NCBI RefSeq assembly: GCF_963668475.1
Contig: NZ_OY764544.1
Span: forward strand, 3,224,001-3,288,000
Reading direction: 5' to 3'
Origin: an uncultured Methanospirillum sp.
Lineage (GTDB): Archaea > Halobacteriota > Methanomicrobia > Methanomicrobiales > Methanospirillaceae
DNA length: 64,000 nucleotides
The notes under the pieces are model-generated. The model searched no databases and was not told the origin of the DNA. It saw only the letters and a program-made list of their open reading frames with translations. How positions within the stretch are numbered: position 1 is the stretch's first letter; each line of letters starts with the position of its first letter. Both the position numbers and the translations under genes were made by a program. Shown here piece by piece: positions 8,754-18,237 of this stretch.

Positions 8754-10380
8754 CTCTCTCCCTGGTACTATCCCTGGTTATCATCCCAAGTCTGAATCCT
8801 CTTACGGTTTTAATGGGAAATAATATCTGCCTGACATTGATTCGTGCTCCGTCAGATCGCTCAATCTCAATTATCCGGTCGTTATAAAATGGAATAACAC
8901 CTGTTGCCAGTGAATTTCTGAACGTCTCTTCTGCTTTCTTTCTGTTCTCTTCTGTCCTCCTGTCTGTGGTTGCAAGTCTGCAGAACAGGTTCCAGATCTT
9001 CATCCCTATAACGTCTTCTTTAGAAAAACCGGAAAGCCGTTCAGAACTAGCATTCCATTCAATAATGACTCCTTCTTCGTCTATCAGGGTGAAGGAGTCG
9101 CTTGTCTTCTCGATGAATAACCGAAGTCCTGCTTCGCTCTCACGAAGAGCAGTTTCAGCCAGTTTCAACTCTGTTATGTCCCTTCCCACAGCCTGATACT
9201 CTGACAGGTTATCATCCATGTCATACAACGCTCTGACAGACCATAAATGCCAGAATCTTCTGCCGTCACTACCGGTAATCTCCTGTTCAATATCGCGAAT
9301 CGGGTTCTCCCTGCAAAGTGAAGGTATAACCTCCTCAAACTTTGGGTATGTATCCTTCAGAAGGTCACTAATTCTGCCCCCTTCGACAGGAGTATGATTC
9401 ATGATCTGCGAATAAAAGAGACCGAATGTATCGTTGATGAATGTGACTGTTCCATCAGGTACAAATCTTATGACCATCTCGGTCTGATCATGGACGATTG
9501 AACGATACCGCTCCTGGACTGTATGGAACTCCAGGTCTTTCTGTTTTATAAATGTGATATCACGAATAGACTCTATAACCCCGGTTACAACACCAGACTG
9601 GTTATAGAGCCTGCTCACTTTAATATGAACGAATATTTGTGTCCCATTGAGTTTTATTGTTTCAGCTTCGGCTGTGATAGAGCCCTTTTCCCTGTGAACG
9701 ATAGAGTAGTACTTCCTGACCTCCTCATCAGGTTCATCTATCAGGTCAATGAGGAGAGGTCGGTCTGTAGTGTAAAATACAGTATGATACTCCTTCTTTC
9801 CTCTTCCCAGCATTCTCTCCGACGGGACTCCTGTGAATTCTTCCAGGGCCCGGTTCCATGCTATTATTCTCCCTGACTGATCAATGGCAAATGTAGGATC
9901 TGGAAGAAATGCGATGATATCAGAGAACTTCTTTTCTGTCTCTCTGAGCATCTGTTCTATCAATCTTCTCCCAACCGCTTCTCTGATCTTGTGCCCGAGT
10001 TCGGCAAACTGTGCGATTGGATCTCCACCCTTCTGGATGTAAAAATCAGCACCCTTATTGATGGCCTGAATAACAACCTCTTCACGTCCTCTGCCGGTAA
10101 AGAGGATGAATGGCATATCCCTGTGAGTTCTTCTGATCTCCTGCAAAAAATCGATGCCATTCATATCAGGCATCTGATAGTCAGAGACGATGGCGTCATA
10201 CTCTCCAAGGGAGGATAATTTTAATGTTTCAGTTGCAGATGTCCGGGTATCAACTCTGAACTCGCCTGACCGCTCCAGAAAGATCTTCCCAAGATCTAGA
10301 AGATCCCGTTCATCATCCACATAAAGGACTGATATCTTCGCCCTTTCATTGGTATCAGTCCCCACATCTTCCATACTCAT
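8734..10380 (-). CDS. Response-regulator receiver protein with three PAS domains
   Basis: A 548-residue cytoplasmic protein. The N-terminal receiver domain has the acidic pair in LYVDDERD, the phospho-acceptor Asp in DAIVSDYQMPDMNG (near residue 65) and the conserved Lys in YIQKGGDP. Three PAS domains follow, near residues 145-270, 285-400 and 410-540. There is no kinase core or DNA-binding output domain. It is the first gene of a pair with the six-PAS kinase, overlapping it by 20 nt, so it may take phosphate from that kinase or pass signals to it through PAS contacts. REC-PAS proteins without an output domain are common in Methanomicrobiales. Confidence 0.88.
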   Translation of the reverse strand: MSMEDVGTDTNERAKISVLYVDDERDLLDLGKIFLERSGEFRVDTRTSATETLKLSSLGEYDAIVSDYQMPDMNGIDFLQEIRRTHRDMPFILFTGRGREEVVIQAINKGADFYIQKGGDPIAQFAELGHKIREAVGRRLIEQMLRETEKKFSDIIAFLPDPTFAIDQSGRIIAWNRALEEFTGVPSERMLGRGKKEYHTVFYTTDRPLLIDLIDEPDEEVRKYYSIVHREKGSITAEAETIKLNGTQIFVHIKVSRLYNQSGVVTGVIESIRDITFIKQKDLEFHTVQERYRSIVHDQTEMVIRFVPDGTVTFINDTFGLFYSQIMNHTPVEGGRISDLLKDTYPKFEEVIPSLCRENPIRDIEQEITGSDGRRFWHLWSVRALYDMDDNLSEYQAVGRDITELKLAETALRESEAGLRLFIEKTSDSFTLIDEEGVIIEWNASSERLSGFSKEDVIGMKIWNLFCRLATTDRRTEENRKKAEETFRNSLATGVIPFYNDRIIEIERSDGARINVRQILFPIKTVRGFRLGMITRDSTRERDERASA

Positions 10381-10683
10381 ATCCGGAAGCAGCCCTTCTT
10401 CTTCACTCGTGTCTTTGCTGCGGTAAAATACAAAGCATCAGCTATGCGATATCCGGGCATGTTAATAGCGATATGTTTTTTGCATCATAAATATTCCGGT
10501 ATTCGTTTTACCAGAACAGAAACGAGCAACCACGGAAGGAGCCATGAATTTCCCCCTAATGAAAAAAAAGTTTCACCATATGCATAACTCCATATAAATA
10601 TTGCCAGCACCGATACCCTCTCATACCTGCGGAGCGAACCCTAGAGATCCAGCATAGATCCAGGTTGTAAGAGAAGTTTAATC
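10381..10683. promoter_or_regulatory. Divergent promoter region
   Basis: This 303-nt gap holds the start regions of two divergent genes. For the forward radical SAM gene a good archaeal TATA box, CATATAAATA, lies at 10591-10600, putting transcription start near 10620 with a leader of about 60 nt. Two tandem copies of GATCCAGCATA-like sequence (10647-10665) precede the start. On the reverse strand an AATATTTATG box near 10482-10491 could serve the REC-PAS gene. No coding sequence is apparent. Confidence 0.5.
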
Positions 10684-11472
10684 ATGAACAGATACGTATT
10701 CGGGCCGGTTTTATCAAGAAGACTCGGGAGATCACTCGGCATCGATCTGCTTCCTTACAAGACCTGTTCCTACAACTGCGTGTACTGTGAGTGTGGAGCA
10801 ACCACCGATCTTACCCTCACCAGAAGTGAGTTCTTCCCGACTGCTGATGTGATCGCTGAACTGGATCACATCCTTGCAAAGGGGCCTGTGCTTGATTATA
10901 TCACGTTTGCAGGATCAGGTGAGCCTACACTCTCCCACTCACTCGGTCCGGTAATCAGATTCCTGAAGGAAACATACCCAAGGTACCGTGTGGCTGTTCT
11001 GACGAACGGAACTCTCTGTACACTTCCCGAAGTAAGGAGGGATCTCATCCAGGCGGATCTCATCATCCCGACCGTTCCGGCCTCTGATCAGAAGATGCAG
11101 GAGAAGATCTTCAGGCCGGTCCGGGGGCTTTCAGTCTCATCCATACTTCACGGGCTCGGTGCCTTACGCAGTGAATTTTCAGGGCAGATATGGGTTGAAG
11201 TCTTCCTTATTCCCGGGATCAATACCGGCAGGGAAGAACTGCAGAGTATCAGAGAGACAATAGTTTCACTCCGTCCTGATCTGATACAACTGAACTCACT
11301 GGATCGGCCCGGGACTGAGTCCTGGGTGTATCCGGTTCGAGGCGTAGAACTAGAAGAGATCCGTGATTTCTTTGCTGAAACAGGGATTCCGGTAGACATA
11401 GTTGGGTATGGACAGAATCGGGCCTGCTTATCCCAGAGGTGTGACCATCCTGGCATCACCTCACAGATATAG
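10684..11472 (+). CDS. Radical SAM protein, COG0731 type
   Basis: A 262-residue protein opening with GPVLSRRLGRSLGIDLLPY and then the cluster motif CSYNCVYC. C28, C32 and C35 would hold a [4Fe-4S] cluster that cleaves S-adenosylmethionine. GSGEPTLS and later strand motifs fit the partial TIM barrel of radical SAM enzymes. The 'PSRRLGxSLG' N-terminus marks the COG0731 group, which also contains the wyosine-base enzyme Taw1/TYW1. This protein is shorter and lacks the wyosine-specific features I would expect, so its substrate is not assigned. It stands alone between a TATA-type promoter and a convergent TPR gene. Confidence 0.85.
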   Translation: MNRYVFGPVLSRRLGRSLGIDLLPYKTCSYNCVYCECGATTDLTLTRSEFFPTADVIAELDHILAKGPVLDYITFAGSGEPTLSHSLGPVIRFLKETYPRYRVAVLTNGTLCTLPEVRRDLIQADLIIPTVPASDQKMQEKIFRPVRGLSVSSILHGLGALRSEFSGQIWVEVFLIPGINTGREELQSIRETIVSLRPDLIQLNSLDRPGTESWVYPVRGVELEEIRDFFAETGIPVDIVGYGQNRACLSQRCDHPGITSQI

Positions 11473-11618
11473 AAATACTGGCAAGTTCTGGACCGGAACT
11501 CTTCTATTCCCTGTTTATCCTCGTACTTGGTAGTTACACGATAAAGGTCGAGCCTTTCATGTCGCCATCACTGAAGACTTCATAAGAACCATGGTGAAGA
11601 TGTTTGAGATTATCCGGT

Positions 11619-12317
11619 TTATCCACCAGAGGTCTTTCTGACATTCTCCAGATCAACGGTTGCATTTGTCATACCCGGCCATGGGAGTGAATAATTAGGA
11701 TCAATGGTTATTGAACGATTCAGGAAGTATACAGCATCCTCATAGTTACCATCCTGCATCGCAATGATCCCTGCATAATGGAGATGTGAGGCAGTATCAG
11801 GTTTTATTGCGAGTGCTTTGTCAATATTCTCCTTTGCAGCTGTGATGTCTCCCATCTTCAGATATGCAAGAGATTTGAGGGCATACCCTGATGAGTAATC
11901 TGGAATGATGTTGATGGCGTTCTCTCCGTCAGCAAGAGCTGCAGAATAATTGCCAAGTGACAGATATGTCATTCCCCTGTTAGCGTACCTGACAGGATTT
12001 GGTTCAATGGCAATCGCTTTTGAATCTTCAATAAGGGCCTGCTGGCTACGATTGAGTTTTCTGAGAGCATACCCCTTCATTGAATACATCTGAGGATCGT
12101 TCTGATCCCGGGCAAGACCTTCACCAGCGATGCGAAGGAGGGTATTCCAGTCTCTCTGCTCCATTGCCCGGAATCCACTCTCCTGAAGTTCAGTGATATT
12201 TGTAAGGTTCAGACCCTCTATCCGGGGGGCAGGAATGTCTGCCCCTGTGACCTGAACCAGCAGAGTTCCGGCAATCAGGATAAGTATCACCAGGTTTATG
12301 CGTATCAACCCAATCAC
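11619..12317 (-). CDS. Exported or membrane-anchored TPR protein
   Basis: A 232-residue protein with an N-terminal hydrophobic segment (residues 5-24) ending near QVTGADIP, likely a signal peptide or anchor. The rest is a chain of about five tetratricopeptide repeats, recognisable by recurring A-x-x-Y-A-x-R-G and L-x-x-G-x-Y-x-x-A patterns from residue 45 to 215. TPR arrays mediate protein binding. No partner is evident. It lies downstream of the NosD/PKD surface-protein gene on the same strand and may handle surface proteins, which is inference only. Confidence 0.8.
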   Translation of the reverse strand: MIGLIRINLVILILIAGTLLVQVTGADIPAPRIEGLNLTNITELQESGFRAMEQRDWNTLLRIAGEGLARDQNDPQMYSMKGYALRKLNRSQQALIEDSKAIAIEPNPVRYANRGMTYLSLGNYSAALADGENAINIIPDYSSGYALKSLAYLKMGDITAAKENIDKALAIKPDTASHLHYAGIIAMQDGNYEDAVYFLNRSITIDPNYSLPWPGMTNATVDLENVRKTSGG

Positions 12318-12449
12318 TTCTCTTCAGAATCATGTCCAGACCACCTTAACTGTTTGGATGATCGGTCAGCCCGGAGAAAACGGAAGAGGGGAGTGATGCA
12401 GGAAAAACAGAATTTGTCTGCTGCCCGGAATGGATGAAGGGTGTACAAT

Positions 12450-14579
12450 TTACCTGACCATAATAAATCCACTCTTTTCGATGCTACCAGACGATATGCT
12501 GTTCTGTGCAGTGAGGCGTACCTAATACAATCCTTTGGCAGTGTAGATATGGGTCACATTCTGCGATCTGGAACTGTTTCCGTCCCCGAGATCCCAGAGC
12601 CAGGATGTCGGATTCCCGGTGGACTGATCAATCAACGAAATCTGCAGGGGTGATGCTCCGGAGGTCTGGTCAACTGTGAATGTGGCTGTTATATACCCGG
12701 GAACCTGCGTTGGTGTGGGATATGGAACCTGCCCGACAGTGGCTGTCACTGCTCCTGTCAGCGTTCCTATACCACTTGTCTGGTTATTTGCTGCCCGAAG
12801 TGTAACTATATACGTTCCTGGTGTTGTGTAGGTGTGGATCGGGTTCTGCTCTGGAGATTTTGCTCCATCACCGAAGTCCCAGAAGAATGAGGTAGGATCT
12901 CCAAGAGACTGGTTCGTGAACCTGACTGTCAGAGGTACTGCTCCCCAGGTTGTGTTCAGGGTGAAGAATGCATGAACCTGCCCCGGAGTCGGTTGTCCGT
13001 ATGATGAGATGGTGTGATCGACTGTTATTGACGAGAAGGTCCAGGTCCCGACCGGACCTACCATGCTCCCGTTCACTGAGACGTTCACGAGGTCAGCTCC
13101 AGGCTTTGCTTCTGCCACGTAAGTTGCGTTGCTATAACGGGGATAAGTCTTATTCCCGGCAGGATTGAGAACTGTCCAGTCATCATGTGATGAATTGATC
13201 ATCTGGGCAACCCGTACCAGAGGTGCGGTGTCGTAGGCTCCTGATCCGGTCTTTACCTCATAGGGTACCTGAGAGTATCCTGTTCCAGCTGGCTCCTGTA
13301 GATCTGACCAGCCGGTTTTATCCGGACTGCTCCAGTAGTTTCCTGCAACATACGGACCTCCCATCACATTTGTTCCTGACACCGGACCTGATGGATTTGT
13401 CCAGGTATAGTTTTGCAGGGAGGCAGTGCCGTTGATATTCACGCTGTTTGCAAGATAGTTGTCATAGAACGTGGCGTTACCTGAAATGTCTGAGGAGTAA
13501 TACGAGAAAAATATTCCACAGTCAGAACTGTTTATGATTGTGTTTCTGGTAACAAGGCTATTCTGATTCTTTCCGTACCGTAATACGATTCCCTGTGTGT
13601 TGTTTACAAAGGTGTTATTCCTTGCAGAGATATTTACAGAGTCTGAAATGAATAGTCCGAACTGCTGCTGATTCGTCACAATATTGTCAATTACTCTCCC
13701 GCTCGGCTCATAACTGAAGATACCATTAACACCATCTTGGATTATGTTCCTTGAGATAACGGTGTAATACCCCCTTCCGCAGGTACCGGGATCAGGGCTG
13801 CTTCCACACCTGGTACCTCCGGCTATGATCCCTGAATTGGTGTTGTTGTAGACTTTATTATCCAGAATTTGTGCATTATTGCTGGCTGAGCGGATCCCGT
13901 ATCTGTTCTGGTTTAAGGTATTGTTTGTAATTTTGACCTGAATGCCATAATATGGGTTCTTGTAGTCCAGGTACCAGGCATTAATACCCACATTGCAATC
14001 GGAGATTGTGTTTCGCAGAATGGTTGCATTAGAGCCGAAAGTCCAAATCCCTCCCATTTTGTTTCTTGATATCACAGAGTCTGATACGGTGAGTCCTTCT
14101 CCAATAGAGCACAGCCCGTAATCAAAGCCTGATATTGTACTGAAGTTTGTTACAACCGGCTGAAGGACAAGTGCTGATACGTTAATGCCGACTCCTGCCG
14201 TTCCGGTCAGGTTTTTTCCGTTGCCATCAAGTGCTATCGAGTCACCCTGGATCTGAATACCATAGACTGATGATGAGGAGTTGAGGTCTTCGGTAAGGTA
14301 ATAGGCACCAGCGGTGTTGATGACGATCTGACCCGCTGAGTAATTGCCGGCAAACGTGTAATCAGTTCCTGAATGCCCGGCGGCAAGGGCAGTCCATGAA
14401 CCTGATACCGGTACTATCATACAAAACAGAACGAGCATCAGGGTTATTACTGTCTGTCTTCCATGAGCAGACTGGAGGAGGCCCGGTGTTGTCAGAGTAG
14501 CAGTGTTCTGTTCAGCAATCCGATGCTGCATGTCATGCCTGCATGCACATTCCCCGGAGGGTACAAAAAGATTCCCCAT
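12450..14579 (-). pseudogene. NosD/right-handed beta-helix surface protein with PKD domains, C-terminus cut by an in-frame amber codon
   Basis: The open frame runs from 14579 to an amber TAG at 12522-12524, giving 685 residues. A signal peptide (about residues 42-66; the start may be Met17) leads a NosD-type beta-helix rich in N-x-I/T-x-x-N repeats (residues 90-410). A linker and two PKD domains follow, each with the W-D-F/L-G-D-G motif. The second PKD stops after IYTAKGLY, one strand short. Read through the TAG, the same frame continues VRLTAQNSISSGSIEKSG and ends at a TAA at 12450-12452, which is exactly the missing PKD strand. The product is therefore either truncated by a recent nonsense mutation or read through. 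It may still fold as a cell-surface adhesin-like protein. Confidence 0.8.
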
Positions 14580-14877
14580 ACAAATCCCTTTTCAGACAAT
14601 CGAAGGATGTGGCCATCATGAAAAAATAGTCAATTCCCGCAATTGATGAATGATGGTTATTATTCGTGTAGAACAATAAATTTTTTGATAGATTTCTACA
14701 ATAATCAGAGAAATTTTATTGCATATCCCTCATGGTGAGGATTTTTTGAGTTCTCTCTATCCTTCGATGGTGATATGTCTGTTGTCAGGATGATTCCTAC
14801 ATTGGAGTCCTGAATAGGTCTTCTGACCATCGGGATCTGATTGAATCACTGATAGGAGGAGAAAAGAAGTAAGCCGG
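14580..14877. other. Intergenic region, AT-rich
   Basis: This stretch lies upstream of the NosD/PKD gene and downstream of the first DUF7123 gene. It contains AT-rich segments on the NosD side (14681-14720), including AAATTTTTTGATAG and AAATTTTATTGC, that could hold a promoter. No gene is supported. Confidence 0.3.
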
Positions 14878-15129
14878 TTATGACCGGGATGGGCTGATTA
14901 GCCAGGTTGTACTGTTTGAGTAACTGTACTTCTGGATTGTAAATCTCGGGCAGGTTTCAGCAAGAATTCCCATGTTTGTTCCCACTTCTTTTGATGAGAG
15001 GCCTGTCTCCTTTGCAATGTACTTGGATTTAAAGAAGTTCTTTCCTTCTTTTACCCTCGTTTCAAGATAGTTGATCAGGCACATCTGTCTGTCATTATAG
15101 GTGGTGCTTAACGGATTGGTTGTGAACAT
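14878..15129 (-). CDS. DUF7123-type small winged-helix protein (copy 1)
   Basis: An 83-residue protein with the core FFKSKYIAKETGLSSKEVG, matching the helix-turn-helix of archaeal DUF7123 proteins, and the typical ending YSYSNSTTWLI. It is probably a small DNA- or RNA-binding regulator. A paralog of equal length lies at 19769-20020 and is identical over most of the central 50 residues. GAGGT sits five bases before the ATG. Both genes are preceded by a long conserved leader with hairpins and CCTCCTACA motifs, so expression is probably controlled through that leader. The targets are unknown. Confidence 0.8.
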   Translation of the reverse strand: MFTTNPLSTTYNDRQMCLINYLETRVKEGKNFFKSKYIAKETGLSSKEVGTNMGILAETCPRFTIQKYSYSNSTTWLISPSRS

Positions 15130-15640
15130 AATTACCTCATTATTATAATCGTGTGTAGGAGGAGTGCCAGCCGCATTGTGACTGGCTGAGATGGAGTAAG
15201 GTCATCGCAGCAACCTTACATTGCGGCGGATTTGGGTTCATCTGAGATCCCTGCTCCGCCTGAGATGATGAGAGGCATCGATTGTAGGAGGACATGTTGA
15301 ACGCAACTCATCTATTGTGCACCGACCCTGCAGACACCCGTTCAGGATTTCTCTCCCGGCAGGCTTGTGCAGGTCCCGGTGTGACATACTATCGTTGCGT
15401 GAAACAGAGTATAAACCTGATAGGGAAAACTGATAGAGATTAGTTTAAAATCCATTTTAGTTTGCGTTGTCCGTTATTTTGTTTAACCGGCTTTTATATG
15501 CCGGACGATTTGTGATTTGAGTTCTCCCTTATATGTTGCATCCGGTTTTCATCAGGGGATCAGGGTGGGAGGATTGTGTTTTTTGTATCTGACAAAACCC
15601 CGGTATTGTCTGTTTAAACCGTTGCAACCAGTTGCAACAC
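15130..15640 (-). promoter_or_regulatory. Long conserved leader/promoter of DUF7123 copy 1
   Basis: About 500 nt upstream of the gene share blocks with the region upstream of copy 2. Going away from the start codon these are a hairpin at 15167-15185 next to a CCTCCTACA motif (reverse strand; 15154-15162), a second CCTCCTACA at 15283-15291, a stem at 15324-15375 (GACC-CTGCA with TGCAG-GTC), and a block from 15376 to 15443 containing CTATC/GATAG. Further out come a TATA-like palindrome CCGGCTTTTATATGCCGG at 15487-15504 and the operator-like palindrome GTTGCAACCAGTTGCAAC at 15621-15638. On the forward strand a 49-codon reading frame with AGGAGG starts at 15294, but it is not conserved in copy 2. 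I read this as a structured 5' leader or an embedded small RNA. Confidence 0.55.
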
Positions 15641-15797
15641 CCGGAAAATTTCATATCCGCTGGCTGATCCGATGGTCAGGGAACTCATGTCCCGGTCTCG
15701 TCGCGGAGGAGAGATGTGGGGTGGTGGTATAGATCGGGAGAGGTCTGAATCATGTACACATATACAACGCTACCCGGTGATGTAAACCCGGATCACA
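15641..15797. other. Intergenic region downstream of PAS kinase
   Basis: This gap follows the 3' end of the two-PAS kinase. I see no gene, clear hairpin or repeat in it. Confidence 0.3.
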
Positions 15798-17324
15798 TTA
15801 TTTTGATAGCCTCCACCCCTGGTCTGGAATACTTATCTCAAATCTTACTCCTTTTCCGTGAGTGCCGGTCTCTGTAATGGAAATTCCTGTTATAAGCAGG
15901 ACTTCACGAATGAGAAAAAGCCCAAGTCCGGTGTTCCTGCCATATCCCATCTTAAATATCTTCTTCTTCTCTTCGGGCTTAACACCGACTCCATCATCTT
16001 CCCATGTCAGAATTATTCCGCCCGGGGACTTTCTGCAGGATATTTGTATCTTTGAGACATGCTCTCCATGCCTGATGGAGTTATCAAGGAGATTATCAAA
16101 GACACGTATGAGAAGGTGATCTGCATACACCTCGATGCCCTTCAGATCGGAAGAGAGGGTTATTGTCTCCGGGATCTGGATCTGGAGTGAACGTACCAGT
16201 ACTGGAATATTCTCCCATTGTGGATCATGAGATCCAAGTTCCTGGTATACCTTTGTGAACTCTATCTGGGAGTGGATATTGCCTGTTGCGGTTTCAACCC
16301 CGTCAAGATATTTCTTTAATGGCTGCTGTGCCACTGAATCCTTGAGCAGCTCGATAAGCAACTTTATGATATTAACCTGGTTGAGGATATCATGCCTGGT
16401 AATACTGCTCATGAGGTTGAGCTGACGATTTAACTGTTTGAGGGCTTTTTCGGTCTGGATGTGTTCTGTAACATCCTGTCCCTGTGCAATAATTGCCACA
16501 CATTCATCAGGATGGCTGAAGACCGGGGCCAGATTCCAGACAACTACTCTCATCTCACCCGACCGATGGGTTATCGGTATCTCAAAAGCATCTTTGGGCA
16601 GATGATCAGTGAGGCAGGGATCCTGCATCCGGATTTCATCCAGGGATTCCCGGGGAAAGACAAAAGAGAGATCGTTACCGATGATATCAACCGGTGATAA
16701 CCCCATCAGGTCGCCCAGTGCCTTATTCGTCTTCGTTATCTTCCCTACAGGATTCCACACGATAATGGGAGCACTGGCTGATGCAATGAGTTTTTCCAGG
16801 TAATCTTTCGTCTCCTGGAGTTGTGACCTACTGGTATTTATCTCTGAAATATTCTCTTCCAGCTCCCGGTTAGCCTTGTTTAACAGTTCTTCTGCAGTTT
16901 TTCGATCCTGTATATCATAGCATGAGCCAATAAATCCCTTGAACGTCCCCTCTGGTGAGTAGAATGGATTTCCGCAGTCAAGGATCCACCGATAGGTACC
17001 GTCATGATAGCGAAGGCGATACTCCATCTCGAATGGTGATTGGCTGCCAAAATTCTCAAGGTAGATCGCAAGGCATCTCTCAAAATCTTCAGGGTGAACA
17101 CCCTCTACCCAGCCATCCCCGAGCTCCTGGTCCATGCTTCTACCGGTAAACTCAAGCCAGTTCCTGTTGAAGAAATCACATTTCCCTGATATATTTGAAC
17201 GCCATACCGGATTTGGAAAGTCATCCAGCACTTTGAGATAAAAATCTCCCTCTGTGCACATCTCCTCCGGGTCTGGGATCGCTGTCATACCTTTTGTATC
17301 CTTCTGGTTTTCTGGTTTCATCAT
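15798..17324 (-). CDS. Cytoplasmic sensor histidine kinase with two PAS domains
   Basis: A 508-residue soluble kinase. PAS1 (about residues 28-145) begins FYLKVLDDFPNPVWRSN and ends in a PAC motif. A coiled coil (145-180) joins it to PAS2 (about 180-300). The kinase core has SSITRHDILN (His near residue 309), DNSIRHG (near 413), DDGVGVKPE and GYGRNTGLGLF. All motifs look functional. It belongs to the same methanogen group as the kinases at 3.4, 5.8 and 62.2 kb. No receiver protein is adjacent. Signal and partner are unknown. Confidence 0.88.
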   Translation of the reverse strand: MMKPENQKDTKGMTAIPDPEEMCTEGDFYLKVLDDFPNPVWRSNISGKCDFFNRNWLEFTGRSMDQELGDGWVEGVHPEDFERCLAIYLENFGSQSPFEMEYRLRYHDGTYRWILDCGNPFYSPEGTFKGFIGSCYDIQDRKTAEELLNKANRELEENISEINTSRSQLQETKDYLEKLIASASAPIIVWNPVGKITKTNKALGDLMGLSPVDIIGNDLSFVFPRESLDEIRMQDPCLTDHLPKDAFEIPITHRSGEMRVVVWNLAPVFSHPDECVAIIAQGQDVTEHIQTEKALKQLNRQLNLMSSITRHDILNQVNIIKLLIELLKDSVAQQPLKKYLDGVETATGNIHSQIEFTKVYQELGSHDPQWENIPVLVRSLQIQIPETITLSSDLKGIEVYADHLLIRVFDNLLDNSIRHGEHVSKIQISCRKSPGGIILTWEDDGVGVKPEEKKKIFKMGYGRNTGLGLFLIREVLLITGISITETGTHGKGVRFEISIPDQGWRLSK

Positions 17325-17559
17325 ATTAGCCTAATCGTTACGTTTCAGTTGATGGACAAGGTCTTCAGGCTCTGGATTATTGAATAATAAACCATCCGGC
17401 ATATATCCGGTGTTGATACTATTGGTGACATACGCCAGGATCTATTACCATACTATCCTAATGAAAAATATGAGTTTAAGAAAATATCGATGCAGATCTC
17501 ACATCGTATCTGAAAAAAACTTCACTACAGAAGAGATGCCGGATTGTATGAGGATTCTA

Positions 17560-17588
17560 ATCTGGTCCACATCTGTTGATCACCAGAT
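17560..17588 (-). terminator. Hairpin downstream of TPR gene
   Basis: A seven-base inverted repeat, ATCTGGT and ACCAGAT, with a 15-nt loop lies 18 nt beyond the 3' end of the reverse-strand TPR gene. No oligo-T run follows, so termination is only a possibility. Confidence 0.3.
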
Positions 17589-17606
17589 AAAGAGGGAGAT
17601 CAGAAA

Positions 17607-18092
17607 TCAGCTCGATACCCTTTTCTCCTCATCGTATGCCTGTATCGCCTCATCATATCTTGCAAGAGCCATGAGTGCATCTCCCTTCTTATGATATGCA
17701 AGTGAGTTGTCCGGATAATACCTGATAACTTTATCAAATGCGTGAAGAGCCATCTCGTAGTTGCCAAGGCCTGAATATGATACTCCTCTCGGGTACCATA
17801 CATCCTTGTTTGTGAAATCAATGCGGGTGACATTGTTAAAAGCGTCAAGAGCTTCCTGGTATCTTCCGAGAGAGGTTAAGGTGTTGCCTTTATTGAGCCA
17901 TAATAATGTTGAGTCAGGACTTTTCTCTATTGCCTGTTCGAATGTCTTGAGGGCATCTTCATAGTCGCCCTTATCTGAGTAGGCCAGTCCTATCTTGTAG
18001 AGCTCTGCCGGGGATTCTGCATAAACAGTTGAGCAGCATGCCAGGAATAGTAGTGGTAGTGTGAACAATATCAGGAGAGATCGTCTGATCAT
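17607..18092 (-). CDS. Exported TPR protein, probable lipoprotein-like signal
   Basis: I take the ATG at 18092, which gives a classical signal peptide MIRRSLLILFTLPLLFLACC, rather than the in-frame ATG at 18119. The cysteine pair at the end of the hydrophobic stretch could allow lipid anchoring. Three to four tetratricopeptide repeats follow, for example YKIGLAYSDKGDYEDALKTF and AYHKKGDALMALARYDEAI. The protein should be a short extracytoplasmic binding scaffold. It resembles the TPR protein at 11.6-12.3 kb in layout. No clear operon partner is visible. Confidence 0.8.
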   Translation of the reverse strand: MIRRSLLILFTLPLLFLACCSTVYAESPAELYKIGLAYSDKGDYEDALKTFEQAIEKSPDSTLLWLNKGNTLTSLGRYQEALDAFNNVTRIDFTNKDVWYPRGVSYSGLGNYEMALHAFDKVIRYYPDNSLAYHKKGDALMALARYDEAIQAYDEEKRVSS

Positions 18093-18237
18093 ATGATATG
18101 GTGCCGTTTCAAATGGCATAGTTCTGTCGTAGTGATCATGTATCTGTCATCGTACTATCGCTGAATGACGGGATCTCTTTTGGTGTACATGTATCTCAAC
18201 CTCTATTGTCGATGATGTGCCGGTACGACATGCCGGA

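Noticed and set aside
17380..17694. Forward frame of 104 codons
   Set aside because: It runs antisense into the TPR gene, has no family pattern and no start signals.
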